Shown in pieces: positions 36,839 to 46,843 of a DNA stretch of 64,000 nucleotides; position 1 is the stretch's first letter; each line of letters starts with the position of its first letter. A model generated the notes under the pieces. That model saw only the letters and a list, made by a program, of their open reading frames with translations, did no database searches and was not told the origin of the DNA. The DNA lies in NCBI RefSeq assembly GCF_001187555.1, contig NZ_LFIJ01000002.1:928535-992534 (forward strand), in the 5' to 3' direction. The DNA comes from Gilvimarinus polysaccharolyticus (GTDB lineage: Bacteria; Pseudomonadota; Gammaproteobacteria; Pseudomonadales; Cellvibrionaceae). The position numbers were made by a program, and so were the translations under genes.

Positions 36839-37078
36839 TTAATGGAATAGACGCCAAAACTCTCTACCGTCAGCCTGATGTGATGCGTTGTCATAATCGA
36901 TGCAGGGGCCTCTGTAGCTCCGTGACAGCGAGATCAAGAGGAATGTTGTAACTGTTGCGGGGTTCTGGCAGCTGATAGCGTGATCTAGCGGTTGATAAGG
37001 TTGGTGTTTTTAGATTTGAGCGAGGGGCGTGCTGTGTTTTGTCGCTGAGGGTATTGCTGCGGTACGGTGATGGCCACA
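36839..37078. other. intergenic region upstream of the diguanylate cyclase
   Basis: Between the cyclase start and the EF-G2 terminator; contains no recognised gene or clear promoter. Confidence 0.35.
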
Positions 37079-37115
37079 AAAAAGCCCCCGCAACCAAAGG
37101 CTGCGGGGGCTTTTT
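37079..37115 (-). terminator. intrinsic terminator of fusA2
   Basis: AAAAAGCCCCCGCA and TGCGGGGGCTTTTT pair perfectly around a 9-base loop, directly after the EF-G gene. Confidence 0.92.
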
Positions 37116-37130
37116 GTATTGCTCGGCTAT

Positions 37131-39224
37131 TTAGCCTTTTTTCTCGGCAGCTTCGCGTGCTTTAACCTTGGCAATAACGTCTTCGGTGACGTTAGCAGGA
37201 CAAGCAGCGTAGTGTGCAAACTCCATAGAGAACTGGCCGCGACCAGAAGTCATGGTGCGCAAGTGACCGATGTAACCGAACATTTCAGACAGTGGAACGT
37301 CTGCTTTGATGCGGATACCGGTAGCACCTGGATCTTGACCCGCGATCATGCCGCGACGACGGTTCAAGTCACCGATAACATCACCTACGTGATCTTCTGG
37401 GGTGAATACGTCTACCTTCATGATCGGCTCCAACAACTGTGGGCCGGCCTTAGGCATAGACTGGCGGAAAGCGCCTTTGGCGGCGATTTCAAACGCGATG
37501 GCCGAGGAGTCAACGGCGTGGAAGCCACCGTCATACAGCTCAACTTCAACGTCCAGCACCGGGAATCCAGCCAGCGGGCCTTTTTCCATCATGCTCTTAA
37601 AGCCTTTCTCGATCGCTGGGAAGAATTCTTTAGGTACGTTACCGCCCACAACCGATGAAGTGAAGGTGAAGCCAGTGTTTGCTTCGCCTGGCTTGATACG
37701 GTAGTCGATTTTACCAAACTGACCAGAACCACCAGATTGCTTCTTGTGGGTGTAAGAATCTTCGATTTGCTTGGTGATTGTTTCGCGGTAAGCCACCTGA
37801 GGCTGACCCACAACCAGTTCAACACCGTAGGTACGCTTCAGGATGTCGACTTTAATATCCAAGTGCAGCTCACCCATACCTTTCAGGATGGTCTCACCGG
37901 AATCTTCGTCGGTCTCTACGCGGAACGATGGATCTTCAGCAACCATTTTACCAATGGCAACACCCATTTTCTCGGTAGAGCCTTTGTCTTTAGGGGCAAC
38001 GGCGATCGAGATAACTGGATCTGGGAACACCATGGCTTCTAGGGTACAAGGGTGCTTAGGATCACACAGGGTGTGACCGGTTTGCACGTTCTTCATACCA
38101 ACGATGGCGATAATGTCACCGGCTTGTGCGCTGCTTAGCTCGTTACGCTCATCGGCATGCATTTCTACCATGCGGCCAACACGTTCGGTTTTACCGGTAA
38201 ACGAGTTAAGAATCGTGTCACCTTTGTTCAATTTACCAGAGTAAATACGCACAAAGGTCAGGGCGCCAAAACGGTCGTCCATGATTTTAAAAGCCAATGC
38301 TTTCAAAGGCTCGTCGGCCGATACGATGGCTTTCTCGCCAGTTGGAGTGCCTTCTTCATCGGTCAAATCTTGTGGATCAACTTCGGTCGGTGCCGGTAAG
38401 TAATCAACAACCGCGTCCAATACCAACTGCATGCCTTTGTTTTTAAAGGCAGAGCCGCAGAAAGTAGGGAAGAAGGTCAGATCGCGGGTACCCTTACGGA
38501 TGCAGCGCTTGATGTCTTCAATAGAGGGCTCTTCACCTTCCATGTAAGCCATCATCAGGTCATCGTCGACTTCAACGGCGGTCTCGATCAGCTGCTCGCG
38601 ATACATATCAACGTCGTCAACCATGTCGGCTGGAATATCTTCAACGCTGAAGTTCTCTGGTAGGCCAGAATCGTCCCATACGTAAGCTTTACGGCTCAGT
38701 AGGTCGACTACACCACTAAAGGTATCTTCGGTACCGATAGGCAAAGTCATAACCAATGCGTTAGCGCCCAGTACATCTTTAACCTGATCAACTACTTTCA
38801 GGAAGTCGGCACCGATACGGTCCAGCTTGTTGACAAAGATAATACGAGCAACTTCAGATTCGTTAGCGTAGCGCCAGTTGGTTTCTGATTGCGGCTCAAC
38901 ACCACCAGAGCCACAGAATACACCGATACCGCCATCGAGAACTTTAAGCGAACGATATACTTCTACGGTGAAGTCAACGTGCCCAGGGGTGTCGATGACG
39001 TTCAGGCGGTGGTCTTTCCAGAAACAACTAACCGCAGCGGACTGAATGGTAATACCGCGCTCGGCTTCTTGTTCCATGAAGTCGGTGGTGGATTCACCCT
39101 CGTGCGTTTCACCCAGCTTGTGAATACGGCCGGTGAGCTTGAGGATGCGCTCGGTGGTAGTGGTTTTGCCCGCGTCAACGTGGGCAAAGATACCAATGTT
39201 TCTGTAGTTACTTAGCTCTGTCAT
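37131..39224 (-). CDS. fusA2: elongation factor G, second-type (EF-G2)
   Basis: Translocation GTPase of 697 residues with five EF-G domains. G motifs: AHVDAGKT (14-21), DTPGHVDFT and [10 protein letters not shown]. The opening [21 protein letters not shown] with [24 protein letters not shown] matches the second EF-G paralogue of Vibrio, Shewanella and Pseudomonas rather than the str-operon copy, and no rpsL, rpsG or tufA is nearby. In Pseudomonas the two paralogues divide translocation and ribosome recycling; which role applies here is not known. Stands alone with its own terminator. Confidence 0.9.
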   Translation of the reverse strand: MTELSNYRNIGIFAHVDAGKTTTTERILKLTGRIHKLGETHEGESTTDFMEQEAERGITIQSAAVSCFWKDHRLNVIDTPGHVDFTVEVYRSLKVLDGGIGVFCGSGGVEPQSETNWRYANESEVARIIFVNKLDRIGADFLKVVDQVKDVLGANALVMTLPIGTEDTFSGVVDLLSRKAYVWDDSGLPENFSVEDIPADMVDDVDMYREQLIETAVEVDDDLMMAYMEGEEPSIEDIKRCIRKGTRDLTFFPTFCGSAFKNKGMQLVLDAVVDYLPAPTEVDPQDLTDEEGTPTGEKAIVSADEPLKALAFKIMDDRFGALTFVRIYSGKLNKGDTILNSFTGKTERVGRMVEMHADERNELSSAQAGDIIAIVGMKNVQTGHTLCDPKHPCTLEAMVFPDPVISIAVAPKDKGSTEKMGVAIGKMVAEDPSFRVETDEDSGETILKGMGELHLDIKVDILKRTYGVELVVGQPQVAYRETITKQIEDSYTHKKQSGGSGQFGKIDYRIKPGEANTGFTFTSSVVGGNVPKEFFPAIEKGFKSMMEKGPLAGFPVLDVEVELYDGGFHAVDSSAIAFEIAAKGAFRQSMPKAGPQLLEPIMKVDVFTPEDHVGDVIGDLNRRRGMIAGQDPGATGIRIKADVPLSEMFGYIGHLRTMTSGRGQFSMEFAHYAACPANVTEDVIAKVKAREAAEKKG

Positions 39225-39546
39225 TTAGATACTCGTATATCAAGGCCAAAAATTTGGACGGCATTGTACAGCGATGGAGGTGTTAATTGCCAATACTAAT
39301 TAGCCTACAAAGTCCAGCTTTTTGCGGTGAGTTAATTTTTTGCGGTATTTTTGCGTGTTAAAAGCCATTTTGGCTGTTTTGAGGCGCAATTATACGGCGA
39401 AATCAATAAGTTTGGGCGAATCGATTTATATTATTTATAGCGGCTCTCTGTCAGTATCGACCCAGTAGGGCGTTATTAGCTTGGGTTGTATGCCGGCGCT
39501 AAGGGTTGCCTGCCGCTTGCCGTATACAGCAAGCGGCGCAATCAAA
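39225..39546. other. intergenic region with one hairpin
   Basis: About 320 bases. GCCGCTTGC (39512-39520) and GCAAGCGGC (39529-39537) form a 9-base stem just after the minus-strand deacetylase, a probable transcript end although no U-run follows. The rest is AT-rich leader for fusA2. No gene seen. Confidence 0.5.
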
Positions 39547-40338
39547 TTAATGGTGTTTATGCGCGAGGTAGTTAGCTATTTCTACCATCGGAGCCACCCA
39601 TAGCTGTTCGCGTTTTTGGTCTAGGTACTCAATGAGGGCGGTATGCTTGGCGTTGTCGATATTTAGCGGGTGTTCACCACCCACACCGTGAAACAAAAAC
39701 ACCACCAGGCCGCCTTGGTCGATCGCCTGATCAACCAGTGCCGTAAGCTGTTGGGTGCTGCTGCCGTTAATCACATAAGAGTCAATATCAAACAGTTTTA
39801 CATCGCCAACTTGCATGACGCTACTTTTAACGCCGCGCGCGCCAACAAATAGCGGTTTGATGGCCTCAACATAAGATTCACCGCCCGCTGTCATATCGCC
39901 GCAGGGGTAAGCGTAGGTCCGCTCGGTCTTCCCGTCGACCGCTTCAAGAGCAATGTTGGCTACCTTTAAATTATCCACCATGCGTGCCACGCTCCATGTA
40001 GATAAATCTCGCTCAGGATTGACCCACTCACGGTTAGGCTTTGATGCGTCGCAAGGGTGAAACAGTGAGTGGTTGCCCAGCTCGTGGCCACGAGCGGCTA
40101 CTGCGCGCCATTCATTTAAGCGGTCGCCAAATGGTGGATAGCCTACAGTGAGGTAAAACGTCGCCTGAAAATTGTACGTGTCCAGTACTGGAATAGCTTT
40201 ATCCAAATGAACATTAAGTGAGTCGTCATAAGTGAGCGACACAGCGGCGTGTTTGCCATTCCAGCTGTCATCGGCAGCGCTTAATTGTGCAAGGCTTAAG
40301 AGTAATAGGGCTGGTAGCCCGAAACATAATAGGCGCAT
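39547..40338 (-). CDS. secreted polysaccharide deacetylase (CE4/NodB)
   Basis: A 263-residue exported protein. The signal peptide ends at LSAAD. NodB motifs: VSLTYDDS (motif 1, catalytic Asp and metal Asp) and GHELGNHSLFHP (motif 2, metal His-x3-His). Then YAYPCGDM and VFLFHGVGG near the C-terminus. Such enzymes remove acetyl groups from chitin, peptidoglycan or xylan; near xylanases an acetyl-xylan role is possible, unproven. AAGGA lies before the ATG at 40338, preferred to an upstream ATG at 40410. Confidence 0.87.
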   Translation of the reverse strand: MRLLCFGLPALLLLSLAQLSAADDSWNGKHAAVSLTYDDSLNVHLDKAIPVLDTYNFQATFYLTVGYPPFGDRLNEWRAVAARGHELGNHSLFHPCDASKPNREWVNPERDLSTWSVARMVDNLKVANIALEAVDGKTERTYAYPCGDMTAGGESYVEAIKPLFVGARGVKSSVMQVGDVKLFDIDSYVINGSSTQQLTALVDQAIDQGGLVVFLFHGVGGEHPLNIDNAKHTALIEYLDQKREQLWVAPMVEIANYLAHKHH

Positions 40339-40922
40339 CAGAGAATCCTTTGTTATTAGTGTGTCGATCAAGTTGCAGAATAATCGACTCGGGCCCCAGT
40401 ACCAAGCCATGATTCGTTAATCTTTTAAAGGAGATCTAACGTCAACGTACCTGTAGTGGCTGTGGTTTTTATGACCGTTATGGCCGTGGTTAGGCATCAA
40501 GCAGGATGCTAGCGGGTAAGGTGGCTTGTATTTGACTTTCGCTATGTCCTACCATTTTCAATAATGGCAAAACCGTTTATAGTCTGCATGGCCAGATAGG
40601 ATGGTGGTGCACAGTGCTAGGGCCAATAGGCTAGTACGCTCAGTAATCCCCCCCCCTTGCATCTTGTTCGCTTTAACTTTACAGATGATTTGTGCCGCTT
40701 ACGTTTTATAAATGTTTAAGTTTTTATGGGGCTTGTCGGTTGATATGGCGATAATACGCTGCACACTAACTGATTATAATTTTTAACGCCGTCACCGTAT
40801 TACTATATAAAACATTGTTAACAAGTCTATTTTAGGTGCCAAAGAAATAATAATGACACTGATATATCATTTGGGGTTCGGTAGTCTTCGTTTCTAATAG
40901 AAATTTTTCTAATGGATATGCA
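40339..40922. other. intergenic region, no gene recognised
   Basis: About 580 bases upstream of the divergent deacetylase. It includes a run of nine C residues near 40650 and a GATCTAAC to GTTAGGC pair (40434-40495) that imitates attC boxes but lacks a stem. No supported reading frame. Confidence 0.4.
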
Positions 40923-41191
40923 ATGTCTTGGGCTTATGCTGTTGGTTCGTCTGTGTTGCCAATGGCGGCGGCAATTATTTTTGGCTGTTTCCTATGGCTG
41001 TCGACAGTACCATTATAAAGCCAGAACTAAATCAGCCGTTAAAGTCGATGGATACTCAATCATTTTTGACTTCGTTAATATTGGCAATCGCTCTGTACGC
41101 TCTTTATCGCGCAATGGCAGATGCTATTTGTTTGCTGGCATTGTGGAAGTTATCTTCTGGTCCGAACGTTGCGTCTGATGAAGTAATATAA
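40923..41191 (+). CDS. possible small membrane protein(s), maybe frameshifted
   Basis: A 31-codon frame from 40923 (MSWAYAVGSSVLPMAAAI, hydrophobic, ending at TAA about 41018) overlaps a second frame. That frame from the ATG at 41048 encodes 47 residues with one transmembrane helix (FLTSLILAIALYALYRAMAD). Together they could be one gene broken by a frameshift or two short peptides. No good ribosome site precedes either. Lies 130 bases before the M48-pilin gene and has similar AT content. Confidence 0.3.
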
Positions 41192-41319
41192 ACGAATAAG
41201 TTATTCGCTTAATCAAATTGTAAATATGTCCTTTCAGGATTGGAATAAAAGCGAGTGCCTTTCGCTGTGGTGAAATTTTAAGTAGTTGTTATATTAATAT
41301 TTAATATCAGGGGATTTAA

Positions 41320-42525
41320 ATGGATTTAGTATATAAAAATGAAAAGCCACTTTTTATTATAGCGGCTGTTATATCGACAATATTTTGGCTTGTTCTTACT
41401 GTTGCCACAATAGGGGTGGTTTTAATATATTTACTTTTAGGTTATTTGTTTTTTTTGTTTGCCCATTCGGCGTTTATATCCTACCTAAAAGGTACTGGGG
41501 TAAAGATAAGTGATGAGCAATACCCTGATTTATATGAAAAATTAGTTCGTGGCTGCGCTACGGTGGGTTTGAAGGAAGTCCCTGAGGCTTATCTGCTGAG
41601 AACTGATTTTTTCAATGCTATCGCGACAAAATTTCTTGGTAAGCACTTTGTTGTTCTTTTTACTGATGTGGTTGATGCGTTAGATAGTCAACCTGGGGCT
41701 ATTGATTTTTATATCGGTCACGAGCTGGGGCATATCCATAGGCGACACTTAAGCTGGAGCACTTTTATTTGGCCAGCCTCTGTATTGCCTTTGCTTGGGG
41801 CCGCGTTGAGGCGGGCCGAAGAATATACCTGTGATCGTTATGGTGTGGCGTGCTGCCAGTCGGAAGATGATATTAAAGCGGCCATTTCTGCAATAGCGGC
41901 CGGAGATACTAGGTGGAAATCTATAAATATTAATTCGTATCTCAAGCAGGTGTCGTATACTCGTGGATTTTGGATGTCATTTAATGAGTTGACGAGTGAT
42001 TATCCTTGGCTTACAAAACGTATGGCTACATCGTTAGCTGTAAGTCGAGGAGAAAAAATAAAATGCCCTAGACGCAATATATTCGCTTGGGCTTTGGCGT
42101 GTGTCATACCTAGATTCGGAGTCAATGGAGCCGGGTCTTTATTGGTTGTCGTAGCAGTAATCGGTATTTTGGCCGCTGTTGCTTTACCGGCTTATCAGGA
42201 TTATACCGAGCGTGCGCGCATAGCGGGTGCTTATACGTCGGCGAAGCAAGTGCAAGCGAAAGTGACCCAATATGTCGCTAATCATGAGGCATGGCCACAA
42301 TCTATGCAGGTGTTAGGCTATAACGAAGATGCTTTAGTCGACCATGCTAATAATGTCTCTGTTAGTCTTTACGATGAGGGAATGATTGGTGCTTTGGTTG
42401 GTGTGGATTATGCCGGTGATGAGCAGTATCTCGTGCTGGAGCCCGAGGTGATTGACGAAGGTATCGTCTGGCATTGCTATGGCGAGAACCTGTTAGCTAA
42501 GAGTTTACCGGCTGCTTGTCGATAA
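41320..42525 (+). CDS. M48 metalloprotease fused to a type IV pilin-like domain
   Basis: A 401-residue fusion. Two N-terminal transmembrane segments (about 10-50) precede an M48 (HtpX/Oma1-like) zinc protease with HELGH at 134-138 and the third ligand region E168-x3-D172. From about 271 the sequence switches to a type IVa pilin: SLLVVVAVIGILAAVALPAYQDYTERARI is the N-terminal pilin helix and the end VWHCYGENLLAKSLPAAC resembles the pilin disulphide loop (Cys386, Cys400). The prepilin peptidase site (Gly then Phe-x3-Glu) is not conserved, so cleavage and assembly into pili are doubtful. GGGGA precedes the ATG. Function unknown. Confidence 0.85.
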   Translation: MDLVYKNEKPLFIIAAVISTIFWLVLTVATIGVVLIYLLLGYLFFLFAHSAFISYLKGTGVKISDEQYPDLYEKLVRGCATVGLKEVPEAYLLRTDFFNAIATKFLGKHFVVLFTDVVDALDSQPGAIDFYIGHELGHIHRRHLSWSTFIWPASVLPLLGAALRRAEEYTCDRYGVACCQSEDDIKAAISAIAAGDTRWKSININSYLKQVSYTRGFWMSFNELTSDYPWLTKRMATSLAVSRGEKIKCPRRNIFAWALACVIPRFGVNGAGSLLVVVAVIGILAAVALPAYQDYTERARIAGAYTSAKQVQAKVTQYVANHEAWPQSMQVLGYNEDALVDHANNVSVSLYDEGMIGALVGVDYAGDEQYLVLEPEVIDEGIVWHCYGENLLAKSLPAACR

Positions 42526-42579
42526 TTGGCAGTATTAATTGCTCGTTCCCCCTCATTGTTGGGGGCGTCAAATAACATC

Positions 42580-42612
42580 AACGTTGGCTCCTGCTAAGCT
42601 GGAGCCAACGTT
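42580..42612. terminator. bidirectional intrinsic terminator
   Basis: AACGTTGGCTCC and GGAGCCAACGTT form a perfect 12-base stem followed by TTTAT, between the converging M48-pilin and MFS genes. A second hairpin CCCCC/GGGGG is at 42548-42565. Confidence 0.8.
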
Positions 42613-42656
42613 TTATCTTCTATCCATACCTACCTAATTAAGCTTGCATACTTTCG

Positions 42657-43859
42657 CTATGCGCGAACATTTACCTTGCTGGCCTTTTTGTTCTGCAATC
42701 GCAGCGCTATCATAAAAAACATCAAACCTACAGCGGCGGTGGCGGCACCTACGTAACCGGTCGAGCTCCAGCCAAATCCTGTCGAAATCGCCAAACCTCC
42801 CAGTAGTGGGCCAATGGCGTTAGCGGTATTAAAAGCGGCGTGATGCGATGCGGCGGCCAAGGTTTGGGCGCCGGGTGCGACGTCCATCAAGTGTGTTTGT
42901 AATGGTGGTGATACAGCGACTACGGTGCCGACTAAAAAGGCGGCCAATAAAATACTCCATAGCTCTGAGGTGGCTTGCGGGTAGAGCAATAAAATAAAAA
43001 TACTCCACAGCAGTACGCCGCCCACGGCTTTAAACTGATATTTATCAAACAGCCAGCCACCCGCAATATTGCCGGTAAAGCCGCCTAAGCCAAACGCGGC
43101 CATAGCAATAGGAATCCACATTTTACTTTGACCGGTCACGTGCAAAATAGTCGGGGCTAGGTAGCTGAATACGGCAAATACGCCGGCAAAGCCGGTGGCG
43201 CCAATAAGCAGTGCCAGCCATACCTGCAGACGGTTAAAGGCTTTGATTTCGTGCAGGGGATTGTTGCGCACTTGTTGTTTGTTGAGTGGCACAAAGATCA
43301 AAATAAGCACGATACTCAACACCGATATAGCGCCGACCAAGGCAAAAGCGTAGCGCCAACTGATGGATTGACCGAGCCACGTGGCCAATGGGTTGCCAAT
43401 CAGTACCGCAAGGGTAAGGCCGATCATTACTCGGCTGACAGCTTTGCCCCGTTGGCTGGGCGGCACTAAGCTGGCGACCACTAACGCTGCAACACCAAAG
43501 TAGGTGCCGTGAGGCAGGCCGGCAATAAAGCGCATCGCCATTAAACTTTCGTAGTTGGGCGCAAAGGCGCTGGCGATATTGGCCAGCGCGTAAAAGCCCA
43601 TGAGAAGTAACAATAGGTGGCGATGGAATAAGCGTGCGCCGGCTATGGCGAGCAGTGGTGCGCCGATGACCACGCCCAATGCGTAAGCGCTGATCACGTG
43701 GCCTACCTGTGGCTCGTTCACGCCCAGCCCTGCGGCGATGCTGGGCATTAGGCCCATGGTGGCAAACTCGCCAGTACCGATGCCAAAGCCGCCAATGGCC
43801 AGAGCGATTTCAATCATCCACATGGCGGTTTTGCTGAGCTTAGGTTGTTCTTGCGGCAT
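42657..43859 (-). CDS. MFS transporter, DHA1/AraJ-like
   Basis: A twelve-helix major facilitator protein of about 400 residues. The N-terminal helix phrase GGFGIGTGEFATMGLMP and GLPHGTYFGVAALVVAS match the AraJ/YdhP-type drug or sugar efflux group. SRVMIGLTLAVLIGNPLATWLGQ is the motif after helix 5. The frame is open to 43952, but the extra 31 residues are not membrane-like, so an ATG at 43859 is chosen; no clear Shine-Dalgarno sequence. Substrate unknown. Confidence 0.85.
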   Translation of the reverse strand: MPQEQPKLSKTAMWMIEIALAIGGFGIGTGEFATMGLMPSIAAGLGVNEPQVGHVISAYALGVVIGAPLLAIAGARLFHRHLLLLLMGFYALANIASAFAPNYESLMAMRFIAGLPHGTYFGVAALVVASLVPPSQRGKAVSRVMIGLTLAVLIGNPLATWLGQSISWRYAFALVGAISVLSIVLILIFVPLNKQQVRNNPLHEIKAFNRLQVWLALLIGATGFAGVFAVFSYLAPTILHVTGQSKMWIPIAMAAFGLGGFTGNIAGGWLFDKYQFKAVGGVLLWSIFILLLYPQATSELWSILLAAFLVGTVVAVSPPLQTHLMDVAPGAQTLAAASHHAAFNTANAIGPLLGGLAISTGFGWSSTGYVGAATAAVGLMFFMIALRLQNKKASKVNVRA

Positions 43860-44027
43860 AAAATGTTTCGCGTACAAAAGGACAACGAATTTCACCCAGT
43901 GCACGCGAGCGCGACCGGTAAATATTGTCTGGTGGTTGATGGAGTGCGCCATCTTACGCGAAGAATGGGTCTTTGAGTGTTAAGGCGTTGTTAAGATGAA
44001 TGAATACCTATGTAAATTGTTAACAGG

Positions 44028-45041
44028 CTAAATGTTTCGATAGGCGCTAGGCGTTTGCCCAGTAACCCGGGTAAATTCTCGGTGAAAATGTGATTTGGTG
44101 GCAAAGCCCGCTGCTAGGTAGGCCTCGGTGATGGACATGTGGGGCGAGCTAATAAGCAGGTGTTTGGCCCGCTCTCCCCGCCAGTCGTTCAGGTGACGTG
44201 AAAAGCTAACGCCAGCGCAGAGGTTAATAGCCTGCGATAGTTGTCGAGCGGGCACCCCTAAAAGCTTGCTGGCACGAGCCAGGGTGATGCCCTGTTCACT
44301 GCGGTACAGCTCGCGTTCGGCAATTAATGTTTGCCAGCGCGTAAAGAGTTGCCGTTGTTGTGTCTCGCTTTGCGTCGCTAGATTATTGACAGGTTTTAGC
44401 TGGTGCATCCACTCGACTAGCGGCGCGCGGGCCAGTACCAACATCAGGGCGGCAAGGTGAACCAGCAGAAACAAGCCTGCCCCGACAGTGAGTGACACGC
44501 TGTGCATAATGGGTATGCCGTTGCGCAATTCGAAGGCCGCCGCAAGCTCGACCAGCAGATTTAGCAGCATTAAACCTGCCAGTAACCAAAGCCAAGTTCG
44601 GGCATCTTTTTGCTGTTTTAAATTGTCGCCGGAGCTTTGCCGCAAACGCCACACGGCGGCCCCCCAATAGCCCGCAAAACTTAGAATAATTAGTGCATCT
44701 AATAGCCCACCGTGTTGTGTGCTTAGCCCTAGCAACATAAGAGCAGGGGGGATTGCATGCAGCCATTGGTGGCGGAGCTGCAAATGATTGGGTGCCAGCA
44801 CACTTAAATAATAAGCATAAAGCGCCGGCCCCAGCCACATGGCACCAAGGGCGCGCACGATTGCAGCCTCGGACCACAGCTGGCTAAGCAATGCCGCGGC
44901 CAAGGTGTTTTGCAAGGCGTAAAGCAGGTAGTTAATACCCAGCATGCGAGCACACAGGGGGTTGAGTGCTCGGCTGAACAGTAGGCTAATGGCGATCAGT
45001 AGGCACAGAGGCGCGCTGATGGAATAGAAAATTGTGAGCAA
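44028..45041 (-). CDS. membrane-anchored AraC-family regulator
   Basis: A 337-residue protein. The N-terminal half holds about six to seven transmembrane helices (about residues 5-210). The C-terminal AraC DNA-binding domain (about 240-337) has both helix-turn-helix units: ITLARASKLLGVPARQLSQAI and SITEAYLAAGFATKSHFHREFTRVTGQTPSAYR. Such proteins act as membrane-bound transcription regulators that sense small molecules. It is divergent from the amidohydrolase gene, which is the likely target. Confidence 0.87.
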   Translation of the reverse strand: MLTIFYSISAPLCLLIAISLLFSRALNPLCARMLGINYLLYALQNTLAAALLSQLWSEAAIVRALGAMWLGPALYAYYLSVLAPNHLQLRHQWLHAIPPALMLLGLSTQHGGLLDALIILSFAGYWGAAVWRLRQSSGDNLKQQKDARTWLWLLAGLMLLNLLVELAAAFELRNGIPIMHSVSLTVGAGLFLLVHLAALMLVLARAPLVEWMHQLKPVNNLATQSETQQRQLFTRWQTLIAERELYRSEQGITLARASKLLGVPARQLSQAINLCAGVSFSRHLNDWRGERAKHLLISSPHMSITEAYLAAGFATKSHFHREFTRVTGQTPSAYRNI

Positions 45042-45130
45042 GCGTATGTCCTCGATCGCGTTTTAGGACGCATGATACCGATTTTTGTCGCAAGGTAGAC
45101 ACTAACTCAACACAAACAGGAGTAAATCTG

Positions 45131-46624
45131 ATGCGGCGAATTTTTTCTTTGGTGATGCTTATTTTAGGGTTGTCCGGAACCTCGAGCTGGGCCAGTCCTC
45201 AGGCAGCAAGTGTATTGATCAAAAATGTACAAATTGTCAATCCGGGATCGCCTCTGGGTGAGCCTACCGATGTATACCTTGAAGGCGAACGGATTGTGGC
45301 TATTGGTAAGGTGCCTGGGCAGGCCTCGAGGGTAATCGAGGGGCAAGGACGATATTTGATTCCAGGCTTGATTGATACTCACGTGCATTTGCAGGGGGTG
45401 CCGGGTGAGTCAGAGCAGTTGCCAGCGCCTGTGCGTGAGCAGGCATTAGCGCAGATACCGCGCAGCTATCTTTACTTTGGTTTTACAACTTTATTGGATT
45501 TAATCAGTACTGATTCGATGCTGGAGAGCTGGAACCAACAGCCTTTAGCGCCTCAGGCTTATCACTGTGTTGGTGTGCCGATTCCCGGTGGTTATCCTCT
45601 CGCCTGGATTCCAGCGGAGCAGCAGTTGAGCTCTCCGGCGGCACAGTTTTATTTGTTTGATGAGCGTCAGACATCGTTAATGGCTACCACTGAAGGCAGC
45701 CAAGCGCATAAAGTAAAGCCTTTGGTTGCGCGCATTGCGGCCACCAAAGCACGCTGCATTAAAGTGTTTTATGAAACAGGTTTTGGTCGGCTAAAGAACT
45801 TGCCAGTACCCACAGTGGCCATGATGCGCGAGCTGGTTGAGGAGGCGCACAAGTATCATTTGCCGGTGTATTTGCATGGTAATAGTGAGCAAGCACACGA
45901 ATTTGCGCTGCAAACTGGGGTGGATATGTTGGTGCATGGCCTTTGGCATGGGGAGCAAAATTCGGTGAAATCTTTAGCCCAGCGGGTATCTGTAAGTGGG
46001 TTAAAAGTGCAGCCTACATTACAAGTTATTTTGGGCGAGCAGGCGCTGTTTGATACAACTTTTTTACAGGCTGATAAGGTGGCTCATGCTATGCCAGAGG
46101 GATTGATAGAGTGGTATCGCTCAGAGTCAGGGCAGTGGATGGCGCAACAAATGGCTCATGGGTTGGCTATCAAATCGGCTCCAGACCTACACCAAGCAGC
46201 TCAAGCGGCGCTGGTGGCACCTGTGAATCTGATGCAAGAGTACATGGCTGAACTCATTGCCAGCAACAGCAATTTGGTATTTGGCTCAGATACGCCTAGC
46301 GGGCCTATTTACACTCAATTCCCAGGGCTGAACGGTTATTTAGAAACTCAACAATGGCTCGAGAGTGGTGTGAGTTTGAGCCAACTGTTTTATGCCTTAA
46401 CACTAGGCAATGCTACGGTACTGGGGTTGGAGGAACAGTTAGGTACGGTTGCGGCTGGTAAGCGTGCCGATTTGCTGTTATTGACGAGTAACCCGCTGCA
46501 GTCTGCCCGCGCCTATGACAGCATAGAGTGGGTGATTTTGGGCGGCGTGCCGATAGCGCGTGAAGCACTATCGGCAAGGGCTTTACTTGGCGTCGGGCAA
46601 GGTGATGTTCAACTCCAGCACTGA
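45131..46624 (+). CDS. exported amidohydrolase (imidazolonepropionase-like)
   Basis: A 497-residue metal-dependent hydrolase with signal peptide ending SWA. Amidohydrolase motifs: [13 protein letters not shown] (metal ligands His84, His86), [12 protein letters not shown] Lys region, and FGSDTPSG near the C-terminus (catalytic Asp), followed by [13 protein letters not shown]. Substrate is unknown; family members hydrolyse amide, peptide or cyclic bonds. An AraC regulator is divergent. The last 42 bases overlap the end of minE on the opposite strand. Confidence 0.85.
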   Translation: MRRIFSLVMLILGLSGTSSWASPQAASVLIKNVQIVNPGSPLGEPTDVYLEGERIVAIGKVPGQASRVIEGQGRYLIPGLIDTHVHLQGVPGESEQLPAPVREQALAQIPRSYLYFGFTTLLDLISTDSMLESWNQQPLAPQAYHCVGVPIPGGYPLAWIPAEQQLSSPAAQFYLFDERQTSLMATTEGSQAHKVKPLVARIAATKARCIKVFYETGFGRLKNLPVPTVAMMRELVEEAHKYHLPVYLHGNSEQAHEFALQTGVDMLVHGLWHGEQNSVKSLAQRVSVSGLKVQPTLQVILGEQALFDTTFLQADKVAHAMPEGLIEWYRSESGQWMAQQMAHGLAIKSAPDLHQAAQAALVAPVNLMQEYMAELIASNSNLVFGSDTPSGPIYTQFPGLNGYLETQQWLESGVSLSQLFYALTLGNATVLGLEEQLGTVAAGKRADLLLLTSNPLQSARAYDSIEWVILGGVPIAREALSARALLGVGQGDVQLQH

Positions 46625-46843
46625 GCAGTCGTCAGCGTTGTCGAGTTGTACTGAAACTTGGTCCTGATCAATATCGACATATTTGCGAATGACGTCGATG
46701 ATTTCCTGCTGCATTAGCGGCAGGTAATCGGGTTGGCCGCGGGTGCTGCGTTCGTGAGCGACAATAATTTGTAATCGCTCCTTGGCAACCGAGGCCGATG
46801 AGGATGGTTTGTTTTTCTTTAACAGATAATCCAGTATGCCCAT
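46583..46843 (-). CDS. minE: cell division topological specificity factor MinE
   Basis: An 86-residue protein that stimulates MinD ATPase and drives Min oscillation. The N-terminus [32 protein letters not shown] is characteristic (amphipathic helix and MinD-contact region). Third gene of minCDE, its ATG overlapping the minD stop. The 3' end overlaps a converging amidohydrolase gene. Confidence 0.97.
   Translation of the reverse strand: MGILDYLLKKNKPSSSASVAKERLQIIVAHERSTRGQPDYLPLMQQEIIDVIRKYVDIDQDQVSVQLDNADDCSVLELNITLPDAK

Noticed and set aside
37131..39224. Possibility that this is the str-operon EF-G
   Set aside because: No rpsL, rpsG or tufA nearby, and the N-terminal sequence matches the second EF-G type.
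40434..40495. ATCTAAC and GTTAGGC boxes resembling an attC site
   Set aside because: Both boxes match consensus, but the sequences between them do not form the expected paired arms and there is no cassette gene next to them.
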